Below, piece after piece: positions 25,691 to 40,464 of a stretch of 64,000 nt of DNA. Origin of the DNA: Brachypodius melanocephalos. Taxonomy: Eukaryota > Chordata > Aves > Passeriformes > Pycnonotidae. Below the pieces are notes generated by a model. That model did not search any database and was not told the DNA's origin. It was given only the letters and a program-made list of their open reading frames with translations. Each line of letters begins with the position of its first letter. The first letter of the stretch is position 1. The DNA lies in NCBI GenBank assembly GCA_013398615.1, contig VZSR01001459.1:6242943-6306942 (forward strand), in the 5' to 3' direction. The position numbers and the translations under genes are program-made.

Positions 25691-28600
25691 GAGGCTTTGT
25701 GTGAATTCATTGTCATTTTTCAAAACAAAGGGAAAGAGGGGGCAGGGAGATGTGTGTGGCAGCTCTGCCTTTGCCTGGCTTGGAGCAGCACCAACCCTGC
25801 AGGGACCTTCTGGCAGTGCCAGCTGCAGAGAGCACAGCTCATTCAGGAGGCTGGACCTGCCCTTGTTTGTGTCGAGGAAGCGTTTTGTGCTGACCTCAGG
25901 GAGGGAAGAGCCAGTCCTCTGGCTTGCTGCCAGCTGGGCCCTAGGATGGGGATAGAAAAAGAAAGTAGAGATGGAAATCACAGCCCACAGAGCAGCCCTG
26001 CAGCTGGGGGAATGTCCAACTCACCCCATCCAAGGGACCCTCTGTCTCATCTTTGCCTCCTGCTGAATCTTTCCATTATTCTCCTGACACCATGCTTAGA
26101 AGTGGTGTTATTGGGGAGGAAATTAGACCTGCTATTCCTGGGGAGGAAATTAGTGTTCCTTCCCTTACCGTAACATTCCTTTTCCTTTTGTCCAGTAGGC
26201 CAAATTTACTTTCACCTAGCCACAATTCCAATTAAATTAAGCAAATAGCACTGGCTAGTGCAGTCCTGCCCCCCTTGATGGATTGATCTCTGCCCTGGTG
26301 TAACTTCCCACAGAGGAACAGTTTAGTGCCTCTGGAAATACTGGTTTTGTTTCTCCCAGCACTGTTTATTTGTTTTCCAGGAGACTAGAAGAAATGCATC
26401 ATTGCAACAATTCAATCAGTATTTTTAGGTTTTTCAGTGCTGCTGTGTTTCTTGCACACAGTTTTACCTCGAGGAGTTCTCTATATTGTTTTTCATGACA
26501 AGAGGAACTCACACATGCCCATGTCCAGCTATCATTGAACTCGAACTGATAAGATTGGAAGTGCCAGTGCTTAAACAGAGTCTAGGAACCGGTTTCATAA
26601 TTCACACTGCCTGATTTTACTAATAAGGATGCTCTCATTCAGGCTAGAAGCTTCTGACACACTTACATCAAAACTATTTTGAGTTTTAATTTTAAGAGTT
26701 GTCAAGTAACTGCAGATTGCAGCCTGGGTTTATACATCCTTGACATTTACAGCTGCAAGGTTTAGGGAAAGGCACTCAGCCTCCACCAGCCCAGCTGAGT
26801 GATAGTTCAAAGCTAGAGCAGGAACCATCCAGCTGTGGAAGATTAATAATTGCAATGTGCAGAGGCCCCACTTCATCTTTGAGGAGGAGTTCATGAGCAC
26901 TCCCTTAAATGTGTCCTTAGGATTGCACGGAGGGAAGAGCTCTGAATGCTCTCATCTGTTCTCAGGGACACACTGACAAAGACATAAACAATGAAAATCT
27001 AAAAATATCCATTGCCCCAGTTACAGGAAACACCTGCAGCCAGCAGAGCACTTAAAACTCATTTAAGTCTCATTGAGTTTGGGGAAGAGTTAAAAACCTG
27101 GCCACTGGCTGTTCTTGAGTCCAGGTGTCAAAGACAACATAATTTTGTTTGTTTTGTGGACATAAAGCAGTGACTCCAATAGCAACTGCTGTAGCCTGAG
27201 CAAACACTTGGTATCAGCAATTTACAATCAAAAAGGCTCCACATTTTTAAGTTTAGAAAAACACTTCCCATTTAAATGCATCTGCTTGTACTGCTGTTTA
27301 TTTAAATTGTCAGTTAATCAATGAAATGTAGTTGAGCTCGGAGCACGTCACAGCAAATCAGTGTAATCACCTTCATCTTCATTTTCCTTTAACTGGACTC
27401 ATCTCTCCATTCAGCCCCTGGACAGAGGCAAGTCAGAAGTGAAAAAACAAGAAGTATCTTTTACCAAATGGAGTGATTTATCTGTGTTGATCCACCTCCT
27501 CCTTTTGTGGGAGCACATCTTTATGTTCTAAAACACTTCCAGTATCTTTTTTTCCTAGGGCAACAAGAGGAAGAGATTGAATTACTCACCTAGAAATTAA
27601 CAGCACAGCCTAAATCTTGTCTAAATCCTTTATCAAATAGCTCTTCACATTTCCTTTACACCTGGCTCAAGGCAGGAACCAATGGCACCAATGAGCAGCA
27701 AAATGCACCCTGTGGAGGTGACAGGCACCTAATGAAGGCAGTTTGCCTCAAATCAGTTCCACCATCATTTCACTGACCATAACGTGACAGAGTAAGTGCC
27801 TCTTAAAGACAGTTACCACATGGTTATTGCTGCTTTGCAAATTGGATTGTCATCACCAGTGCTCAGGAGTGAAGGATACAGGTGGGGAACTCCTTAATTC
27901 CTTAGCCCTGGCAGGTCGGAGCTCCCAATGCTTATTCATTTTGCATTAGTAAGAAACATCAGAACATCTCAGCCCTCCACACCACAAGGTAAATTATTCC
28001 TGGAGCACTGTCCTTGGTAGGCTCAAATTTAATTACCTTGTAATCTGCAGGTCATGTTTTTGCTCTGTGGTTACACGATTTTATTTTCTTTTTAATACCT
28101 ATTTATATAACCTATTAAAAATGTCACATTGGAGTGAATTTCTATAAATTGGTCCCAGGCACACAGTTCTAATGTTTGAAAAAATGAGTTTCTCCTCTTG
28201 CTGAGCATCTGCTGGCTAATCCTGTATGCTGCTTTAAGAATGAATCTCATGTTTTAGCAAGGCAAAATGCTTTTTAGACAAAGCCAAAATATTGATGCCA
28301 ACATGAATTTCAGCTTTAAGCACAGATAGCTGCTCCCAGCTCATCTTGGGTAGTATTCCCAGTTGGAGATAATCCAGGAGAAGTTTATCTCAAAAGATAC
28401 ATGCAGATTATGAGTTTGATCAGTATCAGGGTTTATCAGTACCTTTTGTGATGTTTCCTTACATTCAGCATATTCAGCCCTAAATAACAACAGACACAGG
28501 CAGTTTGGTGGATGACAGCTCAAGTCCAAGCACGGAAAGAAAGGTGATCAAGTGCTGCATCCTTCTTTGTTCATAAATAGCCCTCTCATCAAAAGTTTTC

Positions 28601-31600
28601 CAAAAAGGAAGAGTCCTATGCATGGATTTTGTGCCAAACAGTGTACAGGTACATTCACAGGGGAAAAGTGTGTCCCTCATTATTGTCCAGAGGCAAATTC
28701 CATCACTCAGGACAGCAACTGAGTTACAGACAAAGATCTGTCCCTCTGATTGAAGTGGAACATTTGACATATAAATATTTTTTTTTCATTTTTTTCCCCC
28801 CCAAAACTATAGGAAATTACTGTAACTGTCTCTGCTGGCCACGTCTGTATTGTATTTAACCTTATGAATATTTTACAGGTTTTCTTAATTTAAAACTCAG
28901 TGAGATATTAACCTTTGCAACATAGAATGCATTGAATTCTTTGCTGTATGGTACTTGATTAATGTTAATGCAATCCATTGTTTTTTAGTTGTGGAGTACC
29001 TCAGAGTGTTATTAAACAATGTATAATTTCTTACTACATAAGGGAAGAAGCACGTATATATTTTTGTTGCAGGCATCATCTTTTAACTTCTCTTTATCTT
29101 GAAAGCACTACTAGGTTTTCCAACTAAATGTTACAAATCTGTGCTAGTATGATTTTTTAAAAATATTTCGAGCACTTATCTGGTTAGGGGATGAAGAAAT
29201 ATTTTCTCTGCCCTGGAATTTTAATGATGAATTTTTGATCCAGAAGAGAAGCTAATTACAAGCAGTTAGTAGTGAAGTTAAGTATCTAACTCCTGTCACA
29301 TGTGGCTTATAAAAATATCTAATTCCTGTGCTGGACCAAACTCTATAGAAGGCATGTGAGCTCTCAGTTGTGCATTGTACTTTTTGGTAAAAATGTTTTC
29401 TTCTCTGACAGATCCAAGTTCCCAGCAGACTTTACCCCCTTTGCTTTGTGGCCCTTTGGATTACAAATATCACAAGTATTAATATGATCTGCTAATAATT
29501 TGAGCATCAAATAAATTGTTTCAGATGAAGCATCATATGATGTGATTTGCCTCAAAACTATGAGCAGGTTTTTCCTCTTTCCCTCCTCACCCTACTTCCC
29601 CACCCCTTTGTGAATCAGCAATAATCACCAGATGCCCTCTGAAATATGAAAAAGGGATGTGCTCCTCTAAACAGAATTTCTGAAAGCCAGGTAAATTGGA
29701 TGCTTCCAAGCAATTCTGCTTAGGGGAATGGGTGACTGGTCCTTTTTTTACCTGAGAAGCTTCAATCAAAAGTGGTAATTTGCACACCTGAGGGAATAAA
29801 TATGAAGCAACTACTGGAGAATATGCCCAGGTGGAATCCAGAACTGGGACTCTCTGAGTAGAAAGACAACAAACATTTCTCCTTTCTTCAGCTGAGGGGG
29901 TCTCACTGCTTTTGATAAAACCAACAAATTTTCCACTGTGTGCAAAAAACTCCAGGGTTTCACCTTTTGCAAGAAGTAATAGATTAATAGTAAAATTTTT
30001 TTCTAGAGTTGTTTCAGGTGCTTGCTAATTGACAAAGCAAGCCTCAAGAGCCATCTAGAGGTTGTTTGGCAAGACTCATTTTTATTATTTGAAGACTATG
30101 CCTTTTCCATGTCAGAAGAAAACCTCTAGTTTTTTTTTTTTCAGGTTCTGCCCTTGTGTGCAGCATGGTAGATCAGGAAGATCTCTAGTTATACCACTTG
30201 AACTTCAGCACTGCAGATGTGCTATCAGAGCAATCTTCCTCCTCACCACCATGCAGCTGTTTTATTAATGAGCAGCTGCATTCCTGTGGTGCAAGAAAAA
30301 ATATTACAGGAGGTGCTATGTGAGGCAGAGAGGATTTGGAATGAGGACTGTGATCCTGGGAGCTCCAGACACACTCCAGGGGAAAGCAGGGACCCAGTAA
30401 GGGGAAAAGCAGATGTTGCCAGACCGGGATTTGCTTAATGATGATGCTTTTGCAATCCTGATGATATTTCTGACCTGTTCTGGCTTCCCTTTAAACCTGT
30501 GTCAAATCAAACCAAAGCCAATACCCTGAACTGGGGCTATGGTTTGAAGAAGGATGGGAAGAGAAGGAGGTTTGAGTGGGGTCTGTGAGTTCACTCCCAC
30601 AATTTACAGACAGCAAAGCATACCAGCCGTCAAACAGACAGATTCTCTTTGGGGGCAGTCATGGGAGACTTCCTTTTGATATTAGAAATAAAGGAGAGAA
30701 CAGAGTTTTGCAGGCAGGGTGATGGGAATAGTCCTTCAGTTCTAGGAGATGTTTGTTTCAGTTTGCAGCTCCAGTCTTTGGTGAGCTGTGTTTTCATTCA
30801 GATTTCAAGACATCTTCAGACACAGGGGGTTTTTAGTGTCAGCAGTGGAGGTAATTTTCTGTATTGAGTTTAAATCTTTGTTTGTCAGAAAAGAACAACT
30901 ATGACCTTTCACCAAATCAGACTGAAACCACTTCCTGGCACCCTTTATTCTCCAGAGAGGAATCCAGTGAAGTTCTTCTTGTGTATGTTGCTTTGATGCT
31001 TTACATCTTGTGTTTATCCCAACAAAAAACTTGGTCTTGAAGGTCTAAATACACTTTGCCAAACCAAAACTTTTCACTGACATGATAAATACAACTATAC
31101 CTATTAAAATCCTCCTGAGTAGGAAGCACATTTATATACAGAAAGAAACACAGCAGGAATGTTATGTATTCACTTTAGATTAAAGCATGTACTTTGGCTT
31201 TAGAGGAACCTCTTTGATACTTCCTGTGTAATTAATCTGCTGGAGGAAGCACTTGAATGCCAGAACAGAACAGCAGAAACACAAAGGGGATAAAGTGCTG
31301 GTATAGCACCATTAAAACTGAGCCTACAAAGCTCTCCAGAGCTACACAGATACACAGACTGTCTGCTCCAGGGAAAGAAGGTTCCTGCAACTTGCCTTTA
31401 TTTGGATTTTCCACCAAGGCTGAGTTTCTTGGAGAACGAGAATGCAGCAAGCAGCAAGAGAGGTTTAATTTCAGGATATTAAGCCCTTCTAAAATATTTC
31501 TAAAGGGATAAACCAGGCAGCTGCCTGATGGGTTTCCAGGGCTGCCCTGGGCATCCGTGAGGTCTCTGTGCAGAGCCAGCCCAGGCACAGCTCCACTCCT

Positions 31601-31623
31601 GCATTATGCATCAGCCCAGATGT
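25691..31623. other. Gene-free DNA with a small 29-bp-spaced duplication
   Basis: No gene is supported. At about 26110-26154 the string GGGGAGGAAATTAG occurs twice roughly 29 bases apart. The 158-codon plus frame at 25697-26173 and an 88-codon frame overlapping it lie in a GC-richer patch and look random. The rest is plain AT-rich unique DNA with no recognisable element. Confidence 0.6.
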
Positions 31624-31673
31624 GAAGGAGAGGGGAACTTGTGCAGATGAAGGAGAGGGGAACTCGTGCAGAT
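31624..31673 (+). repeat. 25-bp tandem duplication (two copies)
   Basis: The unit GAAGGAGAGGGGAACT.GTGCAGAT occurs at 31624 and 31649 with one base difference. It is a recent local duplication. Confidence 0.9.
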
Positions 31674-34600
31674 GCTGCCAGGCAATGGCAGGGGGTCCTT
31701 GGATCCTGGGAGAGGCAAGGAGAGGTTTTATCAATACCTGTTATGAATGAGCTGAAGTGAAATGTTTCCATAAGGGACTTCTGCCCTCAAGATGCATAAA
31801 CTGGCTCGATCAAGATGCTGGAGGTAGAAAGAGACAACCAAGATAAAGACTTCAGGGGGCTGCTGTTGTGTTTATACCAGGTATTCCAGCCATGGCTCTG
31901 AGTGTCCATGAGAACAGACAATTAATAGAAAGCTGAAAACTGAAAAGCACAGCCAAAGTGTTTCTCCAGCAGAGATATATTTCTCTGTACATCTGAATTC
32001 AGAACACTGTGAAAAATAACATTTAGGAGTTCTAACCTTTAGAGAAACAACTGCACAAGAAAATGTGTTCTTGTAAAAGATGCCAAAACACAAGTTCACT
32101 ATAATGCAACAGCCATATAATGAACAGAAAGGAATGAGCAAAATATGAGAAACACAGCCTGTATAAATAGAATAAAAATACATGTGTATGCACACACATA
32201 TATATTCAATATGAATATGAGGACAGCATCTGCTGGTAGCTCAGCTATGCCCCACATTCAGACTGCAATATGTAATGTATCAAATTGGGGACATCAAAAT
32301 AACATAAATTATTTAACAATGTTGGTCTAATAAACTATGGCCAGGCCTGGCCCATGGAGAAAGGCAGGGCTCTCACTAGGCTGTGTTGGTGTAATACAAA
32401 TATGGTTAGATGAATATTTATAAACCCCTGTTTTTTGCATACTGATCCAGAGCCTAGAGCTATATAAACTTCAAGTCAGTGTTAACAAGAGCTCAGAAGA
32501 GCAGAATATCCAGTTAATCAGTGATCCTGCCTAAAACTGTTCAATGGTCTCTTGTAAAATGCAATTTTAAACTGTCTTTCTTTAACATGATAAAGCAAAT
32601 AGTGGTGATCCCCTGACAGAAAGCATACAGGTAATGCTTCAGATATTTCATAGCATTTAGCACATTTAAATGAAATTGCAGATTCAAACTCAACACACAA
32701 CTCTAATAAAAGTCACAAAGCAAGAATATTTTTCTAATAAAAAATTTGGTTTTTCCTCATTTGTCTACTTAGATGGATTGAGTAGAGATATTCTTCACTG
32801 AAAAGAAAATAATAATGTTGCAAACCCCCAAATCTGAAACTCTAGGCCTTAATGACTAAACCATTGCCTTCAGGTAACATCCAACTCTCTCCACTGAGAG
32901 TAAGCAAGATAAAACAACAAAAAAAGACGTTAGTAGGTAGGCAATGAATTATTGAGAACAAACCAAACCAGCAAGTAAACACCATGTCTTTTAAAAAGCA
33001 GGTTTTTGATGCCTTTTGGAGGCTTGAGAAATGAGCTAAGCTGCCCACAGTCTATCACATGTCTGATTGCTTCTGACAGGGGGCAATACTTCACACAAAG
33101 AGCATAAAACACCCTTAAACATCAGAAAAAAGCGAGAAAGAAATTCAGATGGAAGATTAAAAGGAACATCTTGGGCTGGATGTTTGCTTCGCTTTAGTAA
33201 CACACATCTGTCTACTGCATGATCTAGAAGGTCAGTGTTTGTATTTCAGAGTAAAACCAGGCTGTTCCTCACCCAGGGATCAGTGTTAGCATTCTCAAGT
33301 ATTCCCAGAGAAATGAGTGAGATTCCTGCAGAGTAAGGGACACCCAAAGTGTGCAGATTGCAGGTGCATTTATTCCCAGTTTCAGAGGTAACATATTCTC
33401 AAAATTATCAACAAATGAGTTGGAGTTTCCCTTTGTGTGACACAATTGTAGGACATTACTTTTTAATGTTCTTGTAACACATTTGCAGTCCCACTCAGCC
33501 CCCAGAGAATACTGCAGAGTATATAACAACAGCAAAATTTGAGATATGTAATCAAAATCTGCAGCTTTCAATGAAAAGTATCCTTTAAAATTTGCCATGC
33601 TGCCAGCTCCACTGAGCCACACACTTTACATGATGCAGACCAGCATGTGTATTTGAGAACAGCTGTAAGTAAATAGAGAACCACATCCTACCTGTAGACA
33701 TTTGCTATATGATTTTTCCTCATTTGCAGGCCCCCATGTTCACAAATTACAGGCTAAGATGTGGTCCAAAGCCAGGAGAGCACTTCAGAGCTGTGTTACT
33801 TTCTTTACTTTCCATCACTTGAAGAACAGCAGTCTAGCTGTGAGCTCAACAAGATGGTTAAATTTGAATTCTGTGAAGCTGACAGACCAAGAAAGAGGAC
33901 GAAAAAAACCCACAGAAGAATGAAAATTTCAGCATGTGCTGATGTATAAATGAAAGGTGTCATGATCCTTTCTCTAGACCATGATCTCTGCAACCCTCTG
34001 ACTCTGCCAGCGTGAACTAAGGCTCAAACATTCCATCCTTCTCAGGAGCATCTTTGCATCTCACCCAGTTATCCTGCTGAAGGATTTTCATTAAATTCAG
34101 ACGGTTTTCATCTGCTGCTTTTCATCTGTGGCACCAGGTTGCACTGCATCAGATTGGCTTTTGTCAGCTCCCAGCCTTGTTTGTCACGAGAGGAGACAGA
34201 GCTCAGGGGTACTGAGGGGAAAAAAATCTGTCCAAAAATGTTTGTCAAGAAATGTTTGTGCTTGGAAAAACAGTATCTGAACCAAGATGGAGGGCCTAGG
34301 GTTCTTTCTGATTATGGACTTTGTGGTTAGTTAAACTTACATGAGATGGATATCCCAAATCAGGAGTTGTTGTTTTAGTTCCTGCTACATCCACACATAT
34401 TTTCAAGGAACTTTTTGCAAAATTTAACCTAAAATTTCCATCCTAGCACTTAGTGCTATTGTATTATGTATTCCACCTATAGATTTCAATATTTTAACAC
34501 CCAGATATGAAATGGGGTCCCGCAAATTAAGGTATTTATGATGCCAAGTTTGTTGGTTTGCACAGCTGCTGCTTCTCAGACTGAACTTATCAAAGTAGCA

Positions 34601-37600
34601 ACATCCTTCCCAGCAAAGTTTGCCATTATCCTGAACAATCAAGTCACTTCAATCAAATCATTGAAGCTATTAATGTCATTCTGTTAATTAAAATGCATTA
34701 ATGTTTATACACTGAACCTAGAAGCAGATAAAGAAAAATCGCATAAATTTAATTCACTTAGAAAATTAAAATTTCTTTCAAGATGAGCTTGAAAGGAGAG
34801 AAAAGAGTTACTCACCAGTTTGGTTTGAGACAGAGAAATATTTTCGATTTAACAAAGAAAAAAGATGTTTCTGAAAATTTTGGAATCTTCAGTTCTAGTG
34901 TTTTTCTTAAAAATGGAATGCATTTCATTTTGCTCTTCTCATGTTTCATTTTGTCATTTCTATCTGTTGCTCCTTCATTTTCTATTTCAAGATTACATTT
35001 TTTTTTCCTGTAAAATTTAATGATTTGTTTTGATTAAACAGCCTAAAGATAAAAATACATTGCTTTGGGCAAACTGGTTATTTCAAATGAAGCTAAAATG
35101 ACACTTTTTTTTTTTTAAAGAAACAAAACAACAATAAAAAACCAAACAGTGTCTTCTACCTCTGTCACTCTGTTCTTCAGCTTGTTTTGCACTTCCCAAA
35201 AGCACAGGTGAGATGAGAACAAGCAGGGAACTGAGACTTGGAATCCTTGAACTTTGATCTTGCGGGAGGACATTTATGAAATATGATGCAACAGTTCTAC
35301 CTGTGAAATATTTCAGTTCAGATTGTTGATATTAAAATTGGAATAAGTCCAGTTCAGACCAATATTTCTGTTTATTACATCTCCAGCTACTTCTTTATTT
35401 CAGCTTTAAAGGTCTCAGGGCAAGAATGATTGACCTGCGAGTGAGACAGTTTATGTTAGAAATGTCTTCCCAGAATTCTTCCTCTAGTATCTTTCCCTGA
35501 TAGCTCCTGAATTTCCTTATTTTCAGCCTATTGCCCCTTAGGCACAGCCAGCTGTTTTCTGCCAATGCCAGGGCATGTATGACAGGCATAACATAATATA
35601 AAACACATTTTATCTATGGACTCTGCTGGGCTGTGTCTTCTGTGTCTGGGCTCCTTGCCAAACCCCTTGGCACATCCCTGCCTTTTGCAGCATCCAGAAT
35701 GAATTGATGACTGAGACAACTTATATGATGGAGTAAAGTACCTTTACTGGAAGTGACAACTCTGTTCAGGTCTAAAAACTGGTGAGTTAGTTAAAAATCA
35801 ATTTTCCCTATTAGCCAATCGATAAACTAAAGGCAGCTTAGAGGTCATTGGAGCAAAAATGTCTCCCCTGAGCCGTGAGCTGGGATCACAAACAGCCCAG
35901 AAAACAAAGCTCTCCACCCTCCCAGTGCTGTAGAGCTCACCGTGCAAACCCTCCTTTTGTCTATAAAAATGCAGCAAACATGGCAAGAGCGCCCTGGTAT
36001 TCCAAGTGAACAGTCCTGGAAAGAATTGCACAGAAAAGCTATTTATCCAATTTTTTTCTCTCCTGCATTGCTTTCCACTTTGCTTAAAACACTCTTTACT
36101 TGGTGCCTTCTTTTCTTGATAATCCTGGTTTGAGCCATGTCAGGTGTGGCTGATAACATGATAGAAAAAAAGAGAAAACCAGGGGAGGGATAAACCCAGG
36201 GACATTCTGAGCAGAGCACTTTCTGTGGGTGGAATCCATGCAAAACACAGAAATCTCTGCACAAGTTGAACTGGAGGATTTTTAAACCAAGTCTAGGCTT
36301 TAAAACCATGGCAGACATGAGAAAGGTACTGAATATCTGTACAGAAAAGCCACAAGGACACAATTTCCACTGCCATTCCGTGTTGCTGTACGCAGAAAAT
36401 TCTGAACATACACTACAGTGTTATTTATTTGCTTATTTCACATTTTTCTACAACATGGTGAGTAAATACCGAAGTATTTAATGAATGGGCTTGCAGGCCT
36501 AAGCTTCTGACCCACATGAGGGCTTCTAGAGATTTTCTTGATTGGATTTACTCTGTTCCTTGAGTATCTCAGAATCCCAGAATTTACAGCTTCAGAACAG
36601 CTGTAAATTCATGAAAGATCCAGTTAACCTCACTTAGATTAGGGCACAGGTAGGCAAATTACTTCCACAAGCACACTTTATCCTATTATTTTTTAAATTC
36701 ATATCCTGTTACTGTAACTAGGGAAGGTGCAATGCACACCTGCCCCAGGTACATGTAAAGGAACAAATTTTTGGAAGGCTCAGGAATAAAAAGTGAAATC
36801 CCTGTGCTCACCCAATAACCCCTGAGAAAAGCTACTCCTGTCACAGCTTCCTTCACTGGTTATGGAATATTTTTTTCCTCTTTTGTTTGGAATTATTGAA
36901 AATGGTCCCATGGGAATTGGTCTTCAACACTGCTAAAAATGATACCAACTGCACAGCAAGCACTGCATCAAGATAAATGGAGGGGAAAAAAGTCCAATAT
37001 TCCCTAAAAGTTTTCTGGGGTTTTTATGGAGAAATTCAAGCCCATGTATCTGCTAAAATGTCCATTGTTGTGAGTAGTTCACCTCACAGAGAAGTTCAAA
37101 TGCTCTTTTTATTTTGTGACAGGGCAGAAGTATTCACACCCGTCAGGTTTACACACAGACATAATCAATTGCTGCTCTTCTGACAAAACTACATCACTGT
37201 AAAAATGCTCCATTAAATGCCTGGCAATAACATTCTAGAGATGTTTTATCGAAAAATCAAGTTTCTCTAAGCCAAACTGCACACAGCATACTGGTAAAAA
37301 TGGGAAATAAAATGTTCATGCAATGGAAATATGTTCAAACCAGAAAACACTGGTGTAGAAAACACAGAGAAGAGCTCAGTAAATAAGTTTGATCCAGGCT
37401 ATAAAATTCTAGTGGAAATCAAGAAAAGCCTGGTTCAGGTGGTTGGCTGGAATGATGTCAGGGAGATTGGCACCAGGAAAATGACCTTTAGTGCTCTTTC
37501 TCCTTGAAAACTGTGCTCCCTCCTCACAATTTACTCTGTCACTAGCTCAGCTCCCAGAGGATGTGCGCCAATATTTTTTGCAAACATTTTTGTATGGCTT

Positions 37601-39399
37601 TTCTTAATAAAAATTTATCTCAAACCCACTCAATTCTTCCGCCAAAAGCACACTGGAAATATTTTGTCTCCTTGAATTGTAAAAAATGTTTTGGTTTTGG
37701 AGAAAAAGCTCCATGTTTTCCACAGGGAAAAACAAACCTGTTTTCTCGACAGCTATCTCCCCTCAGCTGTCTCCTCACCCTCCTGGGAACTGAACTATAG
37801 GGAAGACATTAAAGCAGACAGACCCTTCTCTCTAGTTGTAGGAACTGGTTTTTATATCTTCTCTCACTTTGTTGACAATTTTCAAGCTTCTATTTCAATT
37901 TCTTTCTTCATCAGCCTTCAGTTTTTAGTATAAATTGTCCCTGGTCTCCTTGTTTATATTTAGTTCACTTTTTCCCATGGTGGTGGTTGGTTTTATTGTT
38001 TTCTCCTGTGTTGGTCACTGAACTTTGGCTCTTCCATTATTTCTTACCTGTGCCTGCTGTAGTCAATTCCCACATAACCTTTGAATCCTTGAGACAGAAA
38101 CACACATTGTCTTTGAGGAGATTGTCCAGGCTGTCACCTTCTGGATTTAGGAATGTGTGCAACCTGGTAAATCTCTGCTCTTGTTTAACATCTTCAGGTT
38201 TGCCACAATTATCTCTGTGACCCAATTTTAAGGGAATTCTTAACATTAAGTGACAAAACTCTGAATTATCTCACCATATAGGGGTTTTCATTATCGCCCT
38301 CTGAATCATGTATTTATTTTTTTCTTCTTTCCTATTCAATTTATCCCAGGAAAACAGGGCAGTTCTTGAGTAAAGCAGGCTGGATGCACTGAGTAGCACT
38401 GAGAAGCTAAAGATTAAATTCCAGGGGACCAAGAAAGGTGCAGGGGACTGAACTGGTGCTGGTGTCTCTTGAAATCCTGGACTTGGTGTAACCACTTAGA
38501 CTCATTCCAATCCAAAGTAGAGATTATTCCTCTGGATATTGCACAATGCAGCAGACTGGGCTATGGAGTGCTCCAAGATCCTGTTTATGCAGTGTATAAA
38601 ATTTACCTCTGGGGGCCCCAGCTGAAGAACAGACAAAAAAAAATTTCTCATAAAGTTTTACAGCTGCTCCAAGGGTCCTCTACTAAAAACCTCCACACTT
38701 GTGAAAAGGAGAAGAAAAGGAAAATGCCTATCAGTTCCCTGGTCTGAAGTGGGAGTAATCACATTTATTTTCTTTCCTTTTATTCAAGACTAATGCTCTT
38801 TAAACTGAGACCATGGTGCCAGGGAGGTCTCTCATGACATGCACAAGGGATTGCCAAGAAAATTTGCTTTAGAGCCATATGTAGAATGGGGCAACAAACC
38901 CTTCAGTACAGCCAGCACTATCCACACCTTTGAATTTGCTCTGGCTGTGGAGGGAATTAGCTCTGTTGTGCTCAGGAGAAGGGGATGGCCCAAAAACCTG
39001 ATGGTGGAGGTGCAGCAGGTTGCCTGGTCTTCATCAGCCTGAAGGAGGATGATATTAATGATATTAACCCCTGGTTTTCCCTGTGGAAACCACACTGGCA
39101 TGTCCCCTCCCAACATTCAGAATACACATTAGAGCTCCTAAACCCACATTCAGGCCAGGGGTGTTTGCAGGGGCTTTATCCAAGTGGCTGCTGTAGGAAA
39201 TAAAAGCAGATCTGTAAAATCCCAGTGTATAATATATTAGAAATGGAATGCAATTCTCAGGGGGATCTTCATTGAGGCCAGTGGGATGATTCAGGGGAAT
39301 ATGATGAATGGCTACTGCCCTTTTCTTCTTCCAAATAAACATTTTGTCCCTCTCCACTGGAGCTGGGCAGCAGATGCAAAATTACAGCACAGAAAAAGA
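31674..39399. other. Gene-free unique AT-rich DNA
   Basis: Across 7.7 kb I see no gene, RNA gene or clear transposon. The T-run at about 35105-35117 and short A-runs are simple sequence. A pair of CAGAATC/CCAGAAT strings near 36570 recalls the reversed end of CR1, but the flank does not continue as CR1. Open frames up to 118 codons (31232-31588 and 33269-33622, both minus) have no recognisable domains. Confidence 0.6.
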
Positions 39400-39930
39400 G
39401 CATAATTTGGCCATAAAAATGTGCAATAAGTTGTTATATAACTGAAATGCCACCGCCTTTAGTGCATCCACCCACTCATTTTACAACCAGTTAATATTTT
39501 TCTGAACTTACATGTTGTATTCTATCCCGCCGCCTCTGCAATCTTTTTGCCTATTTTTCTGCCAAAGCCACAAGAATAAAGCTGTCAACATTGCAACTAA
39601 GCCATCTTTCTTGTCTGGCAAATTGTCTAGTGGAGACTATAACCTCCTGGCTGCTCCACTTCATAATGTAAGCATCCTGTCTTAACAAAACAGAATTTAA
39701 ATATTCTTTAGATACAAGATATCTGCAGGCTTTCGTGCAGAAACAAGTTAAATATATTTCCCTGACATTTTTTTACTTTTCTCCAGTGGGAATGGCACAG
39801 ACATTCATATTAAGCTGAACACGTATTGACATGCTTAGAGGGATGTTATATGGCTTTTCAACTGAAATATCTCCAGGTATTTGAACTGCAATAATAAATA
39901 TGGCCACTCCTGAGGGAAGGAAGAAGCAGC
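39400..39930. promoter_or_regulatory. Candidate conserved non-coding element block
   Basis: About 500 bases of complex AT-rich sequence are free of repeats. They contain GGCCATAAAAATGTGCAATA (39410-39429), TTAATATTTTTCTGAAC, AGCTGTCAACATTGCAACTAAG and TTTAAATATTCTTTAGATAC. They also carry a few isolated CpGs (CCGCC near 39458 and 39529) in otherwise CpG-poor DNA. Retained CpGs inside AT-rich complex sequence are typical of elements under selection, which is my inference. No open frame of note exists here, so it is unlikely to be exonic. Confidence 0.3.
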
Positions 39931-40464
39931 AAGAAAATTCCCCAGAAGAGAGTGATTAAGAACTGAAGTGAGCCTCTGGCATACAGTAGTTATGCTTCGA
40001 ATGTGATTGGGATTTATGATTTCAATTAATGCTGGAGCACAATTTTAGAAAGTTATTAGCAAGCTCCTGGCTGAACAGAACACAGTTCATCTGTGCATTC
40101 CTCCAGATTAGCTTCATCATTGTGCCGTTTACAAACACGAGGCTGGATCCTCTGAGATGTGTTTTGGGGAGGCACAGATGACAGCTGCACAGGAGCCACA
40201 TGGACCAAAAATGTGGCCTCATCTGTGCGATAGTTTTTAGAGTACTGGAGGAGCTGTAATTTTACATTCGAGAGATCAAAAGAGAGAAACTCGTGAGAAA
40301 AGAAAGACCAATCTCCTTTTCTCTGTTTTTTTCCATTTTGTGGCTCAAGAAAGGCTCTGGGCTGATGTAAATGTGCTGGATGTACATCGCCAGAGCTGGG
40401 CCCTCCTGAGGTTCATCACAATTTACAAACTCAGGCCTGGCGTGACTGTCTGGGCTTGTGCTGC

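Noticed and set aside
25697..26173. 158-codon plus-strand open frame
   Set aside because: Overlapping frames on both strands in the same GC-richer patch (25661-25981 minus, 25689-25955 plus) are open too, which indicates low stop density rather than coding. No domain is recognisable.
36565..36610. Possible reversed CR1 tail (CAGAATCCCAGAATT)
   Set aside because: The following sequence does not continue as CR1, so it is too short to support.
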